The notes: a model not told the origin generated them from the letters alone. DNA of 64,000 nucleotides from Nocardioides acrostichi (GCF_015319165.1 NZ_JADIVZ010000007.1:62001-126000); one strand, 5' to 3'; positions 49,592 through 58,446 are shown, counted from the stretch's first letter. Translations and numbers: made by a program.

Positions 49592-51541
49592 TCAGGTGAG
49601 GTGTTCGGTGCCGTCGGGGTCGACCAGGAAGTGCCGGCCGTGGGGGCTGGTCCAGAGGTAGAGCCCGGGGCGGATGCGGCGGTAGCGCCAGCGTCTCTCG
49701 GATCGGCCTGCCTGGTGGCTGGGGCTGGGGTGGGTCTTGGCGCGGTGGTGGGTGCGGCACAGCGGGGCGAGGGTGTCGGTGCCGGTCTGGCCGGGCGGCC
49801 CGCCTTCTGATGGTGAGACGTATTCGTCGATGTGGTCCAGATCGGCGCGCATCGCCGACCTGGGACAGAGGGGGAAGGCGCAGGTCTGGCGCTGCTCGGT
49901 GACTCGGTAGGCGATGCGGTCGGGGATCTCGTAGGCATCCACGCTCACGGTCTCGGCGAGGTCTACGACGGGCTTGACGATGACCTTCGTGTCGGGGTTG
50001 CCGGCCCAGGTCGCGACCTGGGCGGCGGTCACCGTCGCCCGGTGTGCACCGGTGGCGGTGGACACGCGGGCGAGGTGGATGCCCAGGGCACCGGTCGCGG
50101 GGTCGATGCCAGGTGTGCTGGTGATGGCTTCGCTGGAGAGGCGCACGTGGAGCACGAGTTGGCGGGCGGGCACGCTTGCGGGGACCGTGGTGGGGAGCGT
50201 GGTGGGTTGGGGTGGTTTCGACACGCCTTCGCCTTCGGCATCCGGCGGCTCAACCACCAGCAAGCCCGGTGGTTGAGCCGTGAGGCCGTCCATCACCGGC
50301 AAGCCTGGTGGTTGAGCCGTGAGGCCGTCCACGGCCGAGCGCGTCGAAACCACCGCCGAGCCTGGTGGTTGAGCCGTGAGGCCGTCCACGGCCGAGCGCG
50401 TCGAAACCACCGCCGAGCCTGGTGGTTGAGCCGTGAGGCCGTCCACGGCCGAGCGCGTCGAAACCACCGGTGAGGCTGGTGGTTGAGCCGTGAGGCCGTC
50501 CACGGCCGAGCGCGTCGAAACCACCGGTGAGGCTGGTGGTTGAGCCGTGAGGCCGTCCACGGCCGAGCGCGTCGAAACCACCGGCGGGGCTGGTGGTTGA
50601 GCCGTGAGGCCGTCCACGGCCGAGCGCGTCGAAACCACCACCGAGCCTGGTGGTTGAGCCGTGAGGCCGTCCACGGCCGAGCGCGTCGAAACCACGCCGC
50701 CGGTGACCTGACCAGCGAGGTCGAGCATGGTCTGGTTCCGGGCGAGCTGGCCCAGGGCGGCGGCACGTCGTTCGCCGAGGTCCAGCGGTGAGCCGAGCGC
50801 GGACTGCTCGGCGGCGAGGTGGCGTAGGGCGTGGTCGAGGTCTTCGGCATCGGCACGGTCCAGGAGCCCGTCGAGCCGCACGAGGCCGTCGAACGCGCAG
50901 ATGGCCCCCTGGATAGTCGATCGCCCGGACTGGTCGAGCTCGATCGTCACGTGCTTGGCGGCGTGGGCGTCGGCGATCTCGGCCTCGTGCGTTTCGGGTT
51001 CGTAGCGGGCGATCGCGTCCGCGACGAGACCGTCCAGGGCGCGCAGGCCGGTCTTGTGCGCGATGGGGGTGATCATCCGGTCCACGAACCCAGCAGCCTC
51101 AGGCCCGAGGCGCATGGTCTCTTCGGCGATGCGGCGTACCCGCCACGGTGCGACGCGCCCGGAGGTCATGGCCTCCCAGAGCAGTGGGAGGCGGAACCGG
51201 GTCTCCATCACCGCACCCACGAACGCCCGACCCGAAGCATCGGAGTGCCCCAGGGCGGTGGCGAGCTCGATGATCGCGAACTGAGCCACCAGCGGCGTGC
51301 CCGGGCCACCGGCACCGATGAGCCGGTCACCACCCTCGACCTCATAGGCCGCGAGCAGTTCGTCGGTGACGACACCGAGCGGGCCGCCGGCGACACAGTC
51401 CGGCACATGCCCCTCGGCGTGCGCGGCACACCACTCCGCGGCCGCCTCCCAGAGCCGGGTCTCGGCGGCTTGGGCTTCGCGTTGCGCCGACACCGCAGCG
51501 CTCAACAGCTCCGAGGGCTGGGGTGCGGGAGCCGTGGTCAC
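49592..51541 (-). CDS. DUF222/HNH endonuclease (REP13E12-type) with internal 19-residue repeats
   Basis: The 649-residue protein has an N-terminal DUF222 domain (about 30-280). Seven full and one partial copies of a 19-residue unit based on VVSTRSAVDGLTAQPP (about 282-430) follow, then a Thr/Pro linker. It ends in a second structured region with an HNH domain near 557-607 (CAFPLCPRSAMRADLDHIDEY, then CRTHHRAKTH). HNH proteins of this type are thought to act as DNA endonucleases or mobile-repeat proteins; relatives in M. tuberculosis (13E12 family) are LexA-controlled. The start is GTG 51541 behind TAGAAT and a GAACnnnnGTTC box. The repeats, all Pro-ending and probably unstructured, are made of a palindromic DNA element. 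Confidence 0.85.
   Translation of the reverse strand: MTTAPAPQPSELLSAAVSAQREAQAAETRLWEAAAEWCAAHAEGHVPDCVAGGPLGVVTDELLAAYEVEGGDRLIGAGGPGTPLVAQFAIIELATALGHSDASGRAFVGAVMETRFRLPLLWEAMTSGRVAPWRVRRIAEETMRLGPEAAGFVDRMITPIAHKTGLRALDGLVADAIARYEPETHEAEIADAHAAKHVTIELDQSGRSTIQGAICAFDGLVRLDGLLDRADAEDLDHALRHLAAEQSALGSPLDLGERRAAALGQLARNQTMLDLAGQVTGGVVSTRSAVDGLTAQPPGSVVVSTRSAVDGLTAQPPAPPVVSTRSAVDGLTAQPPASPVVSTRSAVDGLTAQPPASPVVSTRSAVDGLTAQPPGSAVVSTRSAVDGLTAQPPGSAVVSTRSAVDGLTAQPPGLPVMDGLTAQPPGLLVVEPPDAEGEGVSKPPQPTTLPTTVPASVPARQLVLHVRLSSEAITSTPGIDPATGALGIHLARVSTATGAHRATVTAAQVATWAGNPDTKVIVKPVVDLAETVSVDAYEIPDRIAYRVTEQRQTCAFPLCPRSAMRADLDHIDEYVSPSEGGPPGQTGTDTLAPLCRTHHRAKTHPSPSHQAGRSERRWRYRRIRPGLYLWTSPHGRHFLVDPDGTEHLT
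50254..50695 (-). repeat. 57-bp tandem repeats coding part of the HNH protein
   Basis: Seven full units of 57 bases plus a shortened eighth lie head to tail and keep frame (19 codons each). The invariant 45-base core begins GGTTTCGACGCGCTCGGCCG and ends GGCTCAACCACC. It contains the perfect inner palindrome GGCCGT-GG-ACGGCC and outer GGTT/AACC ends. Only the 12-base linker between cores varies, encoding GSA, ASP, APP or GLP. The same core occurs outside the gene at 51.6-51.8 kb. Confidence 0.92.
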
Positions 51542-51547
51542 GACCCG

Positions 51548-51570
51548 ATTCTAGTCGAACACCAGTTCTA
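51548..51570 (-). promoter_or_regulatory. leaderless promoter with LexA-type SOS box for the HNH gene
   Basis: On the minus strand TAGAAT (51548-51553) is followed by six bases and the GTG at 51541. Just upstream, GAAC (51557-51560) and GTTC (51565-51568) form the GAAC-N4-GTTC core of actinobacterial SOS boxes; the flank reads TCGAAC on one side and GTTCTA on the other. The box abuts the -10, an effective repressor position. Confidence 0.65.
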
Positions 51571-51620
51571 TCGGAAGGTGTGACGGGGATCTGTGGAGAA
51601 GATGTTGCCTTGCCCGTTAC

Positions 51621-51820
51621 GGGGTTTCGACGCGCTCGTCGCTGGCGCTCCTCACGGCTCAACCACCGGTGCGACAGCGCCGTACGGGGTTTCGACGCGC
51701 TCGGCCGTGAACGGCCTCACGGCTCAACCACCGGACGACGCGCTCGTCGCTGGCGCTCCTCACGGCTCAACCACCGGACGACGCGCTCGTCGCTGGCGCT
51801 CCTCACGGCTCAACCAGCGG
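51621..51820 (+). repeat. array of four palindromic REP-like units between genes
   Basis: Two full units start GGGGTTTCGACGCGCTCG at 51621 and near 51687; two 5'-shortened units start ACGCGCTCGTCGC near 51737 and 51779. Each ends with (T/G)CACGGCTCAACCA. Unit two has the centre GGCCGTGAACGGCC, which matches the coding repeats with one mismatch over 45 bases. The others have GTCGCTGGCGCTCC. The array fills the gap between the HNH gene start and the 3' end of the adaptor gene. Confidence 0.88.
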
Positions 51821-51824
51821 TGCG

Positions 51825-53678
51825 TCAGCGCTGCGGTCCCCCGCCCGAACCTCCGGGCGGTCCACCCTGCATGCCACCCTGCATGCCACCCTGCATCCCG
51901 GGCGGGCCGCCGGAGCCGCCGGGGAAACCCTGGGTGCCGGTCTGGCTGTCGTCGGTGGTCGGCAGCGGCGTGTCCAGGTCGGCCAGCGCCACCTCGTCAC
52001 CGGCCGCGACGCCGTCGGTGATCTCGACCGTCGTCGCGCCCACCACTCCGGTGGTGACCCGAGTACGCCGAGCGCTGCCGTCGGACCCGAGCACGAGCAC
52101 CGTTCCGTCCGAGACGGCCGAGGCCGGGACGGTGACCACGCCCTCGGCCGAACCGGTGACCACCGAGGCCGTGGCCGTCAGACCCGTCGCCAGGTCCAGC
52201 CCCTTCTTGCTCAGGGTGAGCGTCACCGGGTAGTCGCCGTCGCTGTCGGGAATCGAGCTCACCGCGGTGACGGTGGCGTGGTAGCCGCGTGTGGACCCGG
52301 CAGGAGTGACGTGTGCGATCTGGCCGACGCTGAGCGCGGGCACCTGGTCGGAGTCGACCGCGACCGTGAAGGTGGTGGTCCGCGAGGCGACGAGCACGGC
52401 CACCGTGCTCCCCGAGGCCACCGAGTCGCCCGCCGCCGCGTCTACCTCGACCACCCGGCCGCTGAACGGCGCGGAGATGGTGGCCATCGACAACTCCGCG
52501 CGTGCCTGCACCAGGTCGGCCCGCGCCTGGTCGATCGACGCCTGGTCCGAGGCCAGCGTCGCGGCCGTCGGCGTCTGGTCGGTCCCGCTCGGGGACGCCG
52601 ACCCGGCGCTGGAGCCGGTCGACGTGCCGCCGGACCGACTGCTCGACCCGCTGCTCGACCCGCTGCTCGACGAGCTGCCGGAGGTGCTGGCTGAGGTGCT
52701 GGCCGAGGTGCTGGCTGAGTCCGAGACCGCCAGCACGGCGTCGCCCAGCGTTGCCGCCAGATCCTCGAGGGCGGCCTGCAGGGTCGTCTGCACATCGGCC
52801 ACCGTCTGCTGATCGGCCTGCACCTGAGAGAGCGCGGCCGAGCAGTCGGCCGAGGTCACCGGCATCGATGTCGGCGTGCTGGTCGGCTCGCTGGTCGGCT
52901 CGCTGGTCGGCTCGCTGGTCGGCTCGCTCGACGGGGTGCTGGTCGGCTCGCTCGACGGGGTGCTGGTCGGGCTGCTGGTCGGGTCGCTCGACGCCGACGG
53001 CTCCTCGCTGGGTGGAGTCGAGACGGCTGCCGAGCACACCGACTGCTGGGTCGCGAGATCCTCCGTCGCCGTCGCGATCACCGCGCTCACCGCCGACTGC
53101 GCCGCGACCACCGCCGCCTGCTCATCGGCGAGCGTGGCGAGGATCTGTTCTGGATCGGTGTCCTCCCCCGCGCTCGCGGAGTGGCCACCCGCGGATCCCT
53201 GCGATGACTGCCCCGACCCCGAAGGATGCGTGCCGGACGAACTCGACCCCCCGCCCGAGGAGGAGCCCGAGGAGGAGCCCGAGGAGGAGCCCGAGGTAGA
53301 GCTCGAGGTGGAGACAGCCGCCGCCTGACTGTCGACGTCGCGAGCCAGTTGAGCCCTGGCGGAGGCCACCTGGGCCCGGGCTCGCTGCACGGCGTGACGC
53401 AGCGAGGAGGTCTGCAGGTGCGCGATCACCTCTCCCGCCTTGACCGTCCGACCGGCCCGCACCGAGACCCGGTCGAGCGTGCCTGTGGTCGCGAAGGCCA
53501 GATCGGCCCGGCCGGCGGGTTCCAGGGTGCCGGCGAGATCGAGGGTCTGCTCGACGTCGCCGGTGCTCGCCACGATGGTGCGGTAGGAGGGGGTGTCACC
53601 GCCCGAGGCGTACGCGGCGTACCCGCCGCCGGAGGCCACCACCAAGGCCGAGGCGATCACCGCGATACGGATCCTCAC
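51825..53678 (-). CDS. membrane fusion/adaptor protein of the export operon, with long Ser/Pro inserts
   Basis: The 617-residue protein has an N-terminal membrane anchor (residues 4-24) and adaptor features: DLAGTLEPAGRADLAFATTG and VSVRAGRTVKAGEVIAHLQT (first half of the biotinyl-like domain). The second half is ATISAPFSGRVVEVDAAAGD. Between the two lipoyl-like halves lie two coiled-coil-like helices interrupted by long Ser/Gly and (EPTS)n tracts of nearly 100 and 50 residues. A Gly/Met/Gln-rich tail ends it. It probably bridges the exporter to the cell wall. Its ATG overlaps the lipoprotein stop. The insertions are unusual for the family. Confidence 0.82.
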   Translation of the reverse strand: MRIRIAVIASALVVASGGGYAAYASGGDTPSYRTIVASTGDVEQTLDLAGTLEPAGRADLAFATTGTLDRVSVRAGRTVKAGEVIAHLQTSSLRHAVQRARAQVASARAQLARDVDSQAAAVSTSSSTSGSSSGSSSGSSSGGGSSSSGTHPSGSGQSSQGSAGGHSASAGEDTDPEQILATLADEQAAVVAAQSAVSAVIATATEDLATQQSVCSAAVSTPPSEEPSASSDPTSSPTSTPSSEPTSTPSSEPTSEPTSEPTSEPTSTPTSMPVTSADCSAALSQVQADQQTVADVQTTLQAALEDLAATLGDAVLAVSDSASTSASTSASTSGSSSSSGSSSGSSSRSGGTSTGSSAGSASPSGTDQTPTAATLASDQASIDQARADLVQARAELSMATISAPFSGRVVEVDAAAGDSVASGSTVAVLVASRTTTFTVAVDSDQVPALSVGQIAHVTPAGSTRGYHATVTAVSSIPDSDGDYPVTLTLSKKGLDLATGLTATASVVTGSAEGVVTVPASAVSDGTVLVLGSDGSARRTRVTTGVVGATTVEITDGVAAGDEVALADLDTPLPTTDDSQTGTQGFPGGSGGPPGMQGGMQGGMQGGPPGGSGGGPQR

Positions 53679-54577
53679 CGGGCCGGCCCTCCCCCACCGA
53701 AACCGCTGCTGCAGGTGCCGTCGACCGGGTCGCTCAGACTGATGCTGGTCGCGGTGACCGAACCGGTCGAGTCGGCCTCTCCCTGCGCCGTCAGACAGCG
53801 GCCCACGGTGGCGTCCTTGCCCGTCGCGGACTCCCGCGCGGTGAACGTCGTGTCACTGTCGACCGCGACCTCCACCTTCTCCGACGAGGACGACGAGGAC
53901 GACGACGGTCCGTCGCCCGGCGCGGAGGGGGCCACCGTGAAGCCGTCCGCCGAGGTGGCCGTGACCGTTCCGACGACCAGGGAGCCTGGCATGCCGCCAC
54001 CGGGCACGCCGGCACCCGCCCCCGGCGAGGGCATGTCGGTGGGCCGATCGCTGGGCATGTCACTGTGCATGTCACTGGGCCGATCGCTGGGCATGCCCGA
54101 CGGCCCGCCGCCCTCGGCCCCACCGGGTCCGCCACCGAGGCCCAGGGAGCAGCTGCCGTCGTCGTCGGCCGGCGTGATCGAGACCGAGGTCGCGGCACCC
54201 GGCTCGGAGTCGGAGCCGGCTGAGGCGGTCGAGGCGGTCTCCTCCCTGACCGCGACGCAGGATCCGACCTCGACGTCGGCCAGGTCGGCGCTCGTCTGCT
54301 GGGTGAACGTGGTCTGCGCCGTCCACGAGACCGCCACCTGCGCCGAGGCTCCCTGCACCTGCAGCGTGTGACCGCTCACCGCAGCGATCTCACCGCTCGT
54401 GCCTGGCTGCATCCCCGATCCGCTGCCCGGGCCTCCCGAGGGGGCGGCCGACGTGGTGGACGTCGCACCGGTGTCGGCGGCGGTCTCGCCACCGCCGCAG
54501 GCCGCGAGGGCGAGGGCCAGCGCGGGACTCAGCGCGACCAGGGCGAGGGTGGATCGGTGGGGGGCGGGGATCCGCAT
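53675..54577 (-). CDS. lipoprotein of the export operon, DUF5666-like
   Basis: The 300-residue protein has a signal peptide with lipobox ALAAC (Cys27). Two similar beta domains follow, separated by a Pro/Asp/Met-rich hinge (PSDRPSDMHSDMPSDR). Each domain has a V-G-(T/S)-x-x-x-x-D-x-F-T-V/GHTLQVQG strand pattern and an ATSxSIT/ATSISLS motif, suggesting an internal duplication of a DUF5666-like barrel. It sits between the permease and the second adaptor gene in one operon, so it is probably an outer accessory subunit of the exporter or a substrate-binding lipoprotein. The ATG at 54577 follows GAGAGG. Confidence 0.75.
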   Translation of the reverse strand: MRIPAPHRSTLALVALSPALALALAACGGGETAADTGATSTTSAAPSGGPGSGSGMQPGTSGEIAAVSGHTLQVQGASAQVAVSWTAQTTFTQQTSADLADVEVGSCVAVREETASTASAGSDSEPGAATSVSITPADDDGSCSLGLGGGPGGAEGGGPSGMPSDRPSDMHSDMPSDRPTDMPSPGAGAGVPGGGMPGSLVVGTVTATSADGFTVAPSAPGDGPSSSSSSSSEKVEVAVDSDTTFTARESATGKDATVGRCLTAQGEADSTGSVTATSISLSDPVDGTCSSGFGGGGPAR

Positions 54578-54632
54578 GGGGTTCCTCTCGAGTGGGGACG
54601 GATGACGGGGAGGGGTGGTGCGAGAACGCCGG

Positions 54633-55862
54633 CTATTCACTGCGCAACGCATCGATCGGGGTCAACCGAGCGGCGCGCGTGGCGGGGTAGACCCCGAACC
54701 CGACGCCCAAGGCGAGCGCGGTGGCCAGCGCTGCGGCAGCTGCGGTGAGCGAGAGCGTCACGGGTTGGTCGATGAGTGCCGGCAACGCCCAGGAGCCGAC
54801 CACCCCCACGAGCAGTCCGACGAGTCCGCCGGTGAGGCCGAGCAGCGATGCCTCGACGAGGAACTGCCGGCCGATGACGCGCGGCGTGGCGCCCAGCGCC
54901 TTGCGCAGGCCGATCTCGCGGATGCGCTCGGTGACCGAGACCAGCATGATGTTCATGACGCCCACGCCCCCCACGAGCAGCGAGATCGCGGCGACGCCGG
55001 TGAGCAGCACCGTGAGCGTCGCGTTGGTGGCATTGGCCGTCTCCACCAGGGAGTCCTGCGTGGAGATGGTGAAGTCCGCGTCGTCGGCAGTGACGGCGTG
55101 CCGGGTCAGCAGCAACGCGTCGATCTCCTGGTAGGCCGCCGAGAGCGTGGCCCCCGACGTGGCCTCCACGTAGGCGGTCGACACGGCGGTCGAGGTCGAC
55201 CCACTGACATTCAGCGCCGAAGCCACCGGCATGACCGCGACGTCGTCCTCCGAGCTCCCGCTCGAGGAGGCGCCGGAGGCGTCGAGCACCCCGATGACGG
55301 TCAGGGTTCGACCACCGGCCGTCACGGTCTGGCCGACGGGGTCCGGCACGTCGGCGAAGAGTTCGTCGACCGTGTCCGGGCCCAGGACCACGACATCGGC
55401 GCCGGCCGCGGCCTCGGACTCCGAGAAGAAGCGGCCCTCGGCCACGGAACGCGCGCGCACCTGCGGCCAGGAGGTCGTCGTCCCGACCATGGACGTCGTC
55501 CAGTTGGTGTCGCCGTTCACGAGCGAGGTCTGACTGGAGACCGTCGGCGCCACGGCTCGGGCATCGGGCACGACGGAACGGTCGGACATCGCCGTGGTGT
55601 CGGCGAGGGTCAAGGTGGTGGCAGACCCGAAGCCGCCGCGCGTACCCGAGGAATCGGTGCTGCTGCCCGGCGAGACGATGAGCAGGTTGCTGCCCAGCGC
55701 ACTGATCTCGTCCTTCACCTCGTTCTGGGCGCCTTGACCGAAACCCACCGTCAAGATGACCGACGCGATGCCGATGACGATGCCCAGCATGGTGAGCACC
55801 GACCGCAGGCGGTGTGCCCGGACGGCCTCGGCAGCGGCACGGAACGTCTCGACCCAACTCAT
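54633..55862 (-). CDS. MacB/FtsX-type ABC exporter permease
   Basis: The 409-residue protein has the MacB layout: one N-terminal helix (MLGIVIGIASVILTVGF), a large extracytoplasmic domain of about 230 residues, and three C-terminal helices. The C-terminal stretch carries GGVGVMNIMLVSVTERIREIGLRKALGA, the FtsX-domain hallmark. It starts within the stop of the ATPase gene. Such permeases transmit mechanical force to extracytoplasmic partners rather than forming a channel. Confidence 0.93.
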   Translation of the reverse strand: MSWVETFRAAAEAVRAHRLRSVLTMLGIVIGIASVILTVGFGQGAQNEVKDEISALGSNLLIVSPGSSTDSSGTRGGFGSATTLTLADTTAMSDRSVVPDARAVAPTVSSQTSLVNGDTNWTTSMVGTTTSWPQVRARSVAEGRFFSESEAAAGADVVVLGPDTVDELFADVPDPVGQTVTAGGRTLTVIGVLDASGASSSGSSEDDVAVMPVASALNVSGSTSTAVSTAYVEATSGATLSAAYQEIDALLLTRHAVTADDADFTISTQDSLVETANATNATLTVLLTGVAAISLLVGGVGVMNIMLVSVTERIREIGLRKALGATPRVIGRQFLVEASLLGLTGGLVGLLVGVVGSWALPALIDQPVTLSLTAAAAALATALALGVGFGVYPATRAARLTPIDALRSE

Positions 55863-56560
55863 GCGCTGACCCCCGCGACCGGCTCGTCGGACACGATCTC
55901 GCCGTCTCGCACCACCAGGTTGCGCTCGGCCCGGGCGGCCACGTCGTGCTCATGGGTGATCAGCACGATCGTGCGGCCCGCGGCGTGCAGTTCGTCGAGC
56001 AACGCCAGCACGTCCGCGGTCGAGCGCGAGTCGAGGTTGCCGGTCGGCTCGTCGGCGAGGATCAAGGCGGGTTCGGTCACCAGCGCGCGGGCGACAGCCA
56101 CCCGCTGCTGCTGACCACCGGAGAGCTCGCCCGGCCGGTTGTCCACCCGATCGGCCAGCCCCACACGGGTCAGCGCCGCGATCGCCCGCGCGCGGCGATC
56201 GGCACGCGGCACGCCGGCGTAGACGAGGGGTAGCTCCACGTTGCGCCACGCCGACTGGCTTGCCAGCAGGTGGAACTGCTGGAACACGAAGCCGATGCGT
56301 CGGTTGCGCACCTCGGCCAACTGGGTCTCGCTCATCGACGAGACGTCCTCGCCCGCCAACAGGTAGCGGCCGGCGGTCGGGTTGTCCAGGCAGCCGAGGA
56401 TGTTCATCAAGGTGGACTTGCCCGACCCGGACGGCCCGATGACGGCGACGTACTCACCCTGCTCGATGGCGGCGTCGACCCCGCGCAGAGCCTCGAACTC
56501 CACGCTCCCGGATCGATAGGTCTTGCGCACGCCCTCAAGGGTGATGATCGACTCGCTCAC
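55859..56560 (-). CDS. MacB/LolD-type ABC transporter ATPase
   Basis: The 233-residue ATPase has Walker A GPSGSGKST near residues 42-50, signature LSGGQQQRVAVARAL near 145-159, Walker B LILADEPTGNLDS near 165-177 and H-loop ITHEHD. The GNLDS form and the FQQFHLLASQSAWRNVELP Q-loop region are typical of MacB/LolD ATPases. Its ends overlap both neighbours by four bases, so the subunits are made in step. Confidence 0.95.
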   Translation of the reverse strand: MSESIITLEGVRKTYRSGSVEFEALRGVDAAIEQGEYVAVIGPSGSGKSTLMNILGCLDNPTAGRYLLAGEDVSSMSETQLAEVRNRRIGFVFQQFHLLASQSAWRNVELPLVYAGVPRADRRARAIAALTRVGLADRVDNRPGELSGGQQQRVAVARALVTEPALILADEPTGNLDSRSTADVLALLDELHAAGRTIVLITHEHDVAARAERNLVVRDGEIVSDEPVAGVSA

Positions 56561-57771
56561 TGGCCGGCCCCCGCCGGCGGCTGCGCGCCGGAGCCGTCCA
56601 TGCCCTGGCCCGACTGGCCCATCTCGCCTCCCGGCATCTGCTGCTGGCCGCCCTCCGGGCCACCGGACTGGCCGGTACTGCCGCGTTGCCCGAACCCGGT
56701 GGTCACCCGCACCACGTCGCCGGCCTGCAGGCCTTGCGTGATCTCGGTCGCCATGCCCACGGTCTCTCCCACCTCGACGGCGGTACGCACGTCTCGACCG
56801 TCGACCACCTGGGTGACGTAGGTGCCCTGGTCGTCGGTCTGGAGGGCTCGCGAGTCGACGACGAGCACGTCGTCGCGCTGCTCGACGATGATCGAGGCGG
56901 TCACCGACGTTCCGGCGTAGAGATCCTTGCGCCGTCCGGTCACCGCGATCGTCACGGGGAACACCGCAGCCCCGCTGCTCGAGGTCTGTGCGACCAGCCC
57001 GATCGAGCGCACCGTGCCGTAGACCGTGTCGTCGACGCCCGAGACGGTGAGCTGGGCCTGCAGGCCCTTGTGCAGCGAGTCCACATCGGTCGCACCGACC
57101 GTGGCGTCGACGACGTAGCTGCCCGCCGAGACGATCTCGACCGCCGCAGTGGAGGTCGAGGCCGAGCCGGAACTCGAACCCGAACTCGAGCCGGTCGAAT
57201 CCGAACTCGAGCCGGTCGAACCCGAAGAGGAGCCGACCACCTCGCCCTTGGTCACGCCGACGGAGGTGACCAGGCCGCCGATGGTCGCGCGCAGAGTGGC
57301 CTCCTCGACGGCGTCTTGGGCGTCGGCGAGTGTCGCGCGCGCGGTCACCACCGCCGCCGAGTCCGAGGCGAGCTGCACGTCGGAGGCGTCGTCGTCCTCG
57401 TCTTGGGCCAACTGTGCACGCGCGGCGGCGAGGGAGGCGGCCGCCGCTCGCCGGGTGGCGACCAGGGCGGTGTCGTCCACGACGGCCAGAATCTGTCCCT
57501 TGCGCACGGTGTCGCCCTCCGAAACCGCAACCCGGGTCACCGTGCCCGACACGTCGAAGTCGAGGTCACGGGTGCGCGTCGGCTCCAACGTCCCGTCGGC
57601 CGAGACGGTCGTCTGCAGTGTCTGGGTCTCCACGGTCGCAGTCGTCGAAGCCGCCACGGCCGAGTCGCCGCGGGTCAACAGCCAGGCTCCCGTGCCACCA
57701 CCCAACGCCACGAGGAGGACGATGAGGACGCCGATCGTCAGACGACGGTGTGCGGGCAGGCGGAGGCGCAC
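56557..57771 (-). CDS. MacA-like membrane fusion protein, first gene of the export operon
   Basis: The roughly 404-residue protein has a membrane anchor at about 10-30 and split lipoyl-like halves: LDFDVSGTVTRVAVSEGDTVRKGQILAVVDDTAL, and ATIGGLVTSVGVTKGEVV. A helical hairpin, a beta-barrel and a membrane-proximal domain ending in a Gln/Gly/Met-rich tail follow. A Ser/Gly tract of about 25 residues lies after the second lipoyl half. The start chosen is GTG 57771 behind an AAAGG site; an ATG far upstream would run into the divergent DUF952 gene. With the ATPase and permease it forms a MacAB-like exporter. Confidence 0.87.
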   Translation of the reverse strand: MRLRLPAHRRLTIGVLIVLLVALGGGTGAWLLTRGDSAVAASTTATVETQTLQTTVSADGTLEPTRTRDLDFDVSGTVTRVAVSEGDTVRKGQILAVVDDTALVATRRAAAASLAAARAQLAQDEDDDASDVQLASDSAAVVTARATLADAQDAVEEATLRATIGGLVTSVGVTKGEVVGSSSGSTGSSSDSTGSSSGSSSGSASTSTAAVEIVSAGSYVVDATVGATDVDSLHKGLQAQLTVSGVDDTVYGTVRSIGLVAQTSSSGAAVFPVTIAVTGRRKDLYAGTSVTASIIVEQRDDVLVVDSRALQTDDQGTYVTQVVDGRDVRTAVEVGETVGMATEITQGLQAGDVVRVTTGFGQRGSTGQSGGPEGGQQQMPGGEMGQSGQGMDGSGAQPPAGAGQ

Positions 57772-57876
57772 GAGGCGGACCTTTCGACGGGAGCGAGCGA
57801 CGCGGTCACGCTGGTGCTCGGCGCTGTGCCAGAGGTCGGGGGCACCTGTCCGGATCCTGTGCTTCGCCGCCGCCGA

Positions 57877-57882
57877 TAGGTT
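57877..57882 (+). promoter_or_regulatory. leaderless -10 (TAGGTT) for the DUF952 gene
   Basis: TAGGTT is followed by GCCCCG and the GTG at 57889. Confidence 0.5.
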
Positions 57883-57888
57883 GCCCCG

Positions 57889-58446
57889 GTGCGGATCTTC
57901 CACATCGCGACTGAGGCCGACTGGCTGGCGGCACGCGAGTCAGGCACCTACACGACCTCCACGCTGGGGCGCAGCCTCGCCGACGAGGGCTTCATCCACG
58001 CCAGCCGCGAGGACCAGTGGCGCGGCGTCTACACCCGCTTCTACGCTCAGTTGGACGAGCCGCTGCTACTGCTCGAGATCGAGACACACCGTCTCGGTGC
58101 CGAGGTCCGCGAGGAGCGACCCGCCGACGCCCCCGAGAGCAGCAGCGAGACCTTCCCGCACGTCTACGGCCCGCTGGTACCGACGGCGGTGCTGCGCGCC
58201 GTTCCGGTCCTCGATGCCCTCGCCGCGACCTCCTTCAGTGCACTGTTCCTGCGCGAGGTCATGAGGAATGCCGCTCTGGGGCTGCTCATCATGCTGCTGG
58301 CCGCGGCGGGCGCCGTGACACTCGGCGCCGATCGCGACTGGCTGGGTGGCTGGGGCGCTTTCGTGGGAGCCCTGCTCGGGGCCGCGCTAGGCGTGCTGGG
58401 CGTCCGGATCCTCGGAAAGCGGTCCCGACGCGAGCGCCGCCGCTGA
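57889..58446 (+). CDS. DUF952-domain protein with C-terminal membrane segments
   Basis: The N-terminal 115 residues form a DUF952 domain (IFHIATEADW, GFIHASREDQWRGV, FPHVYGPLVPTAV), a small fold of unknown enzymatic role with conserved His and Arg. The C-terminal 65 residues add two membrane helices (about 123-142 and 149-170) and a basic end, an arrangement less common than the free-standing domain. It is divergent from the export operon. The 3' end overlaps the convergent kinase gene by 60 bases. Confidence 0.78.
   Translation: MRIFHIATEADWLAARESGTYTTSTLGRSLADEGFIHASREDQWRGVYTRFYAQLDEPLLLLEIETHRLGAEVREERPADAPESSSETFPHVYGPLVPTAVLRAVPVLDALAATSFSALFLREVMRNAALGLLIMLLAAAGAVTLGADRDWLGGWGAFVGALLGAALGVLGVRILGKRSRRERRR

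Noticed and set aside
50254..51820. Possible CRISPR array
   Set aside because: Units are contiguous or separated by a short, similar 12-base linker instead of unique spacers, many lie in an open coding frame, and no cas genes are near.
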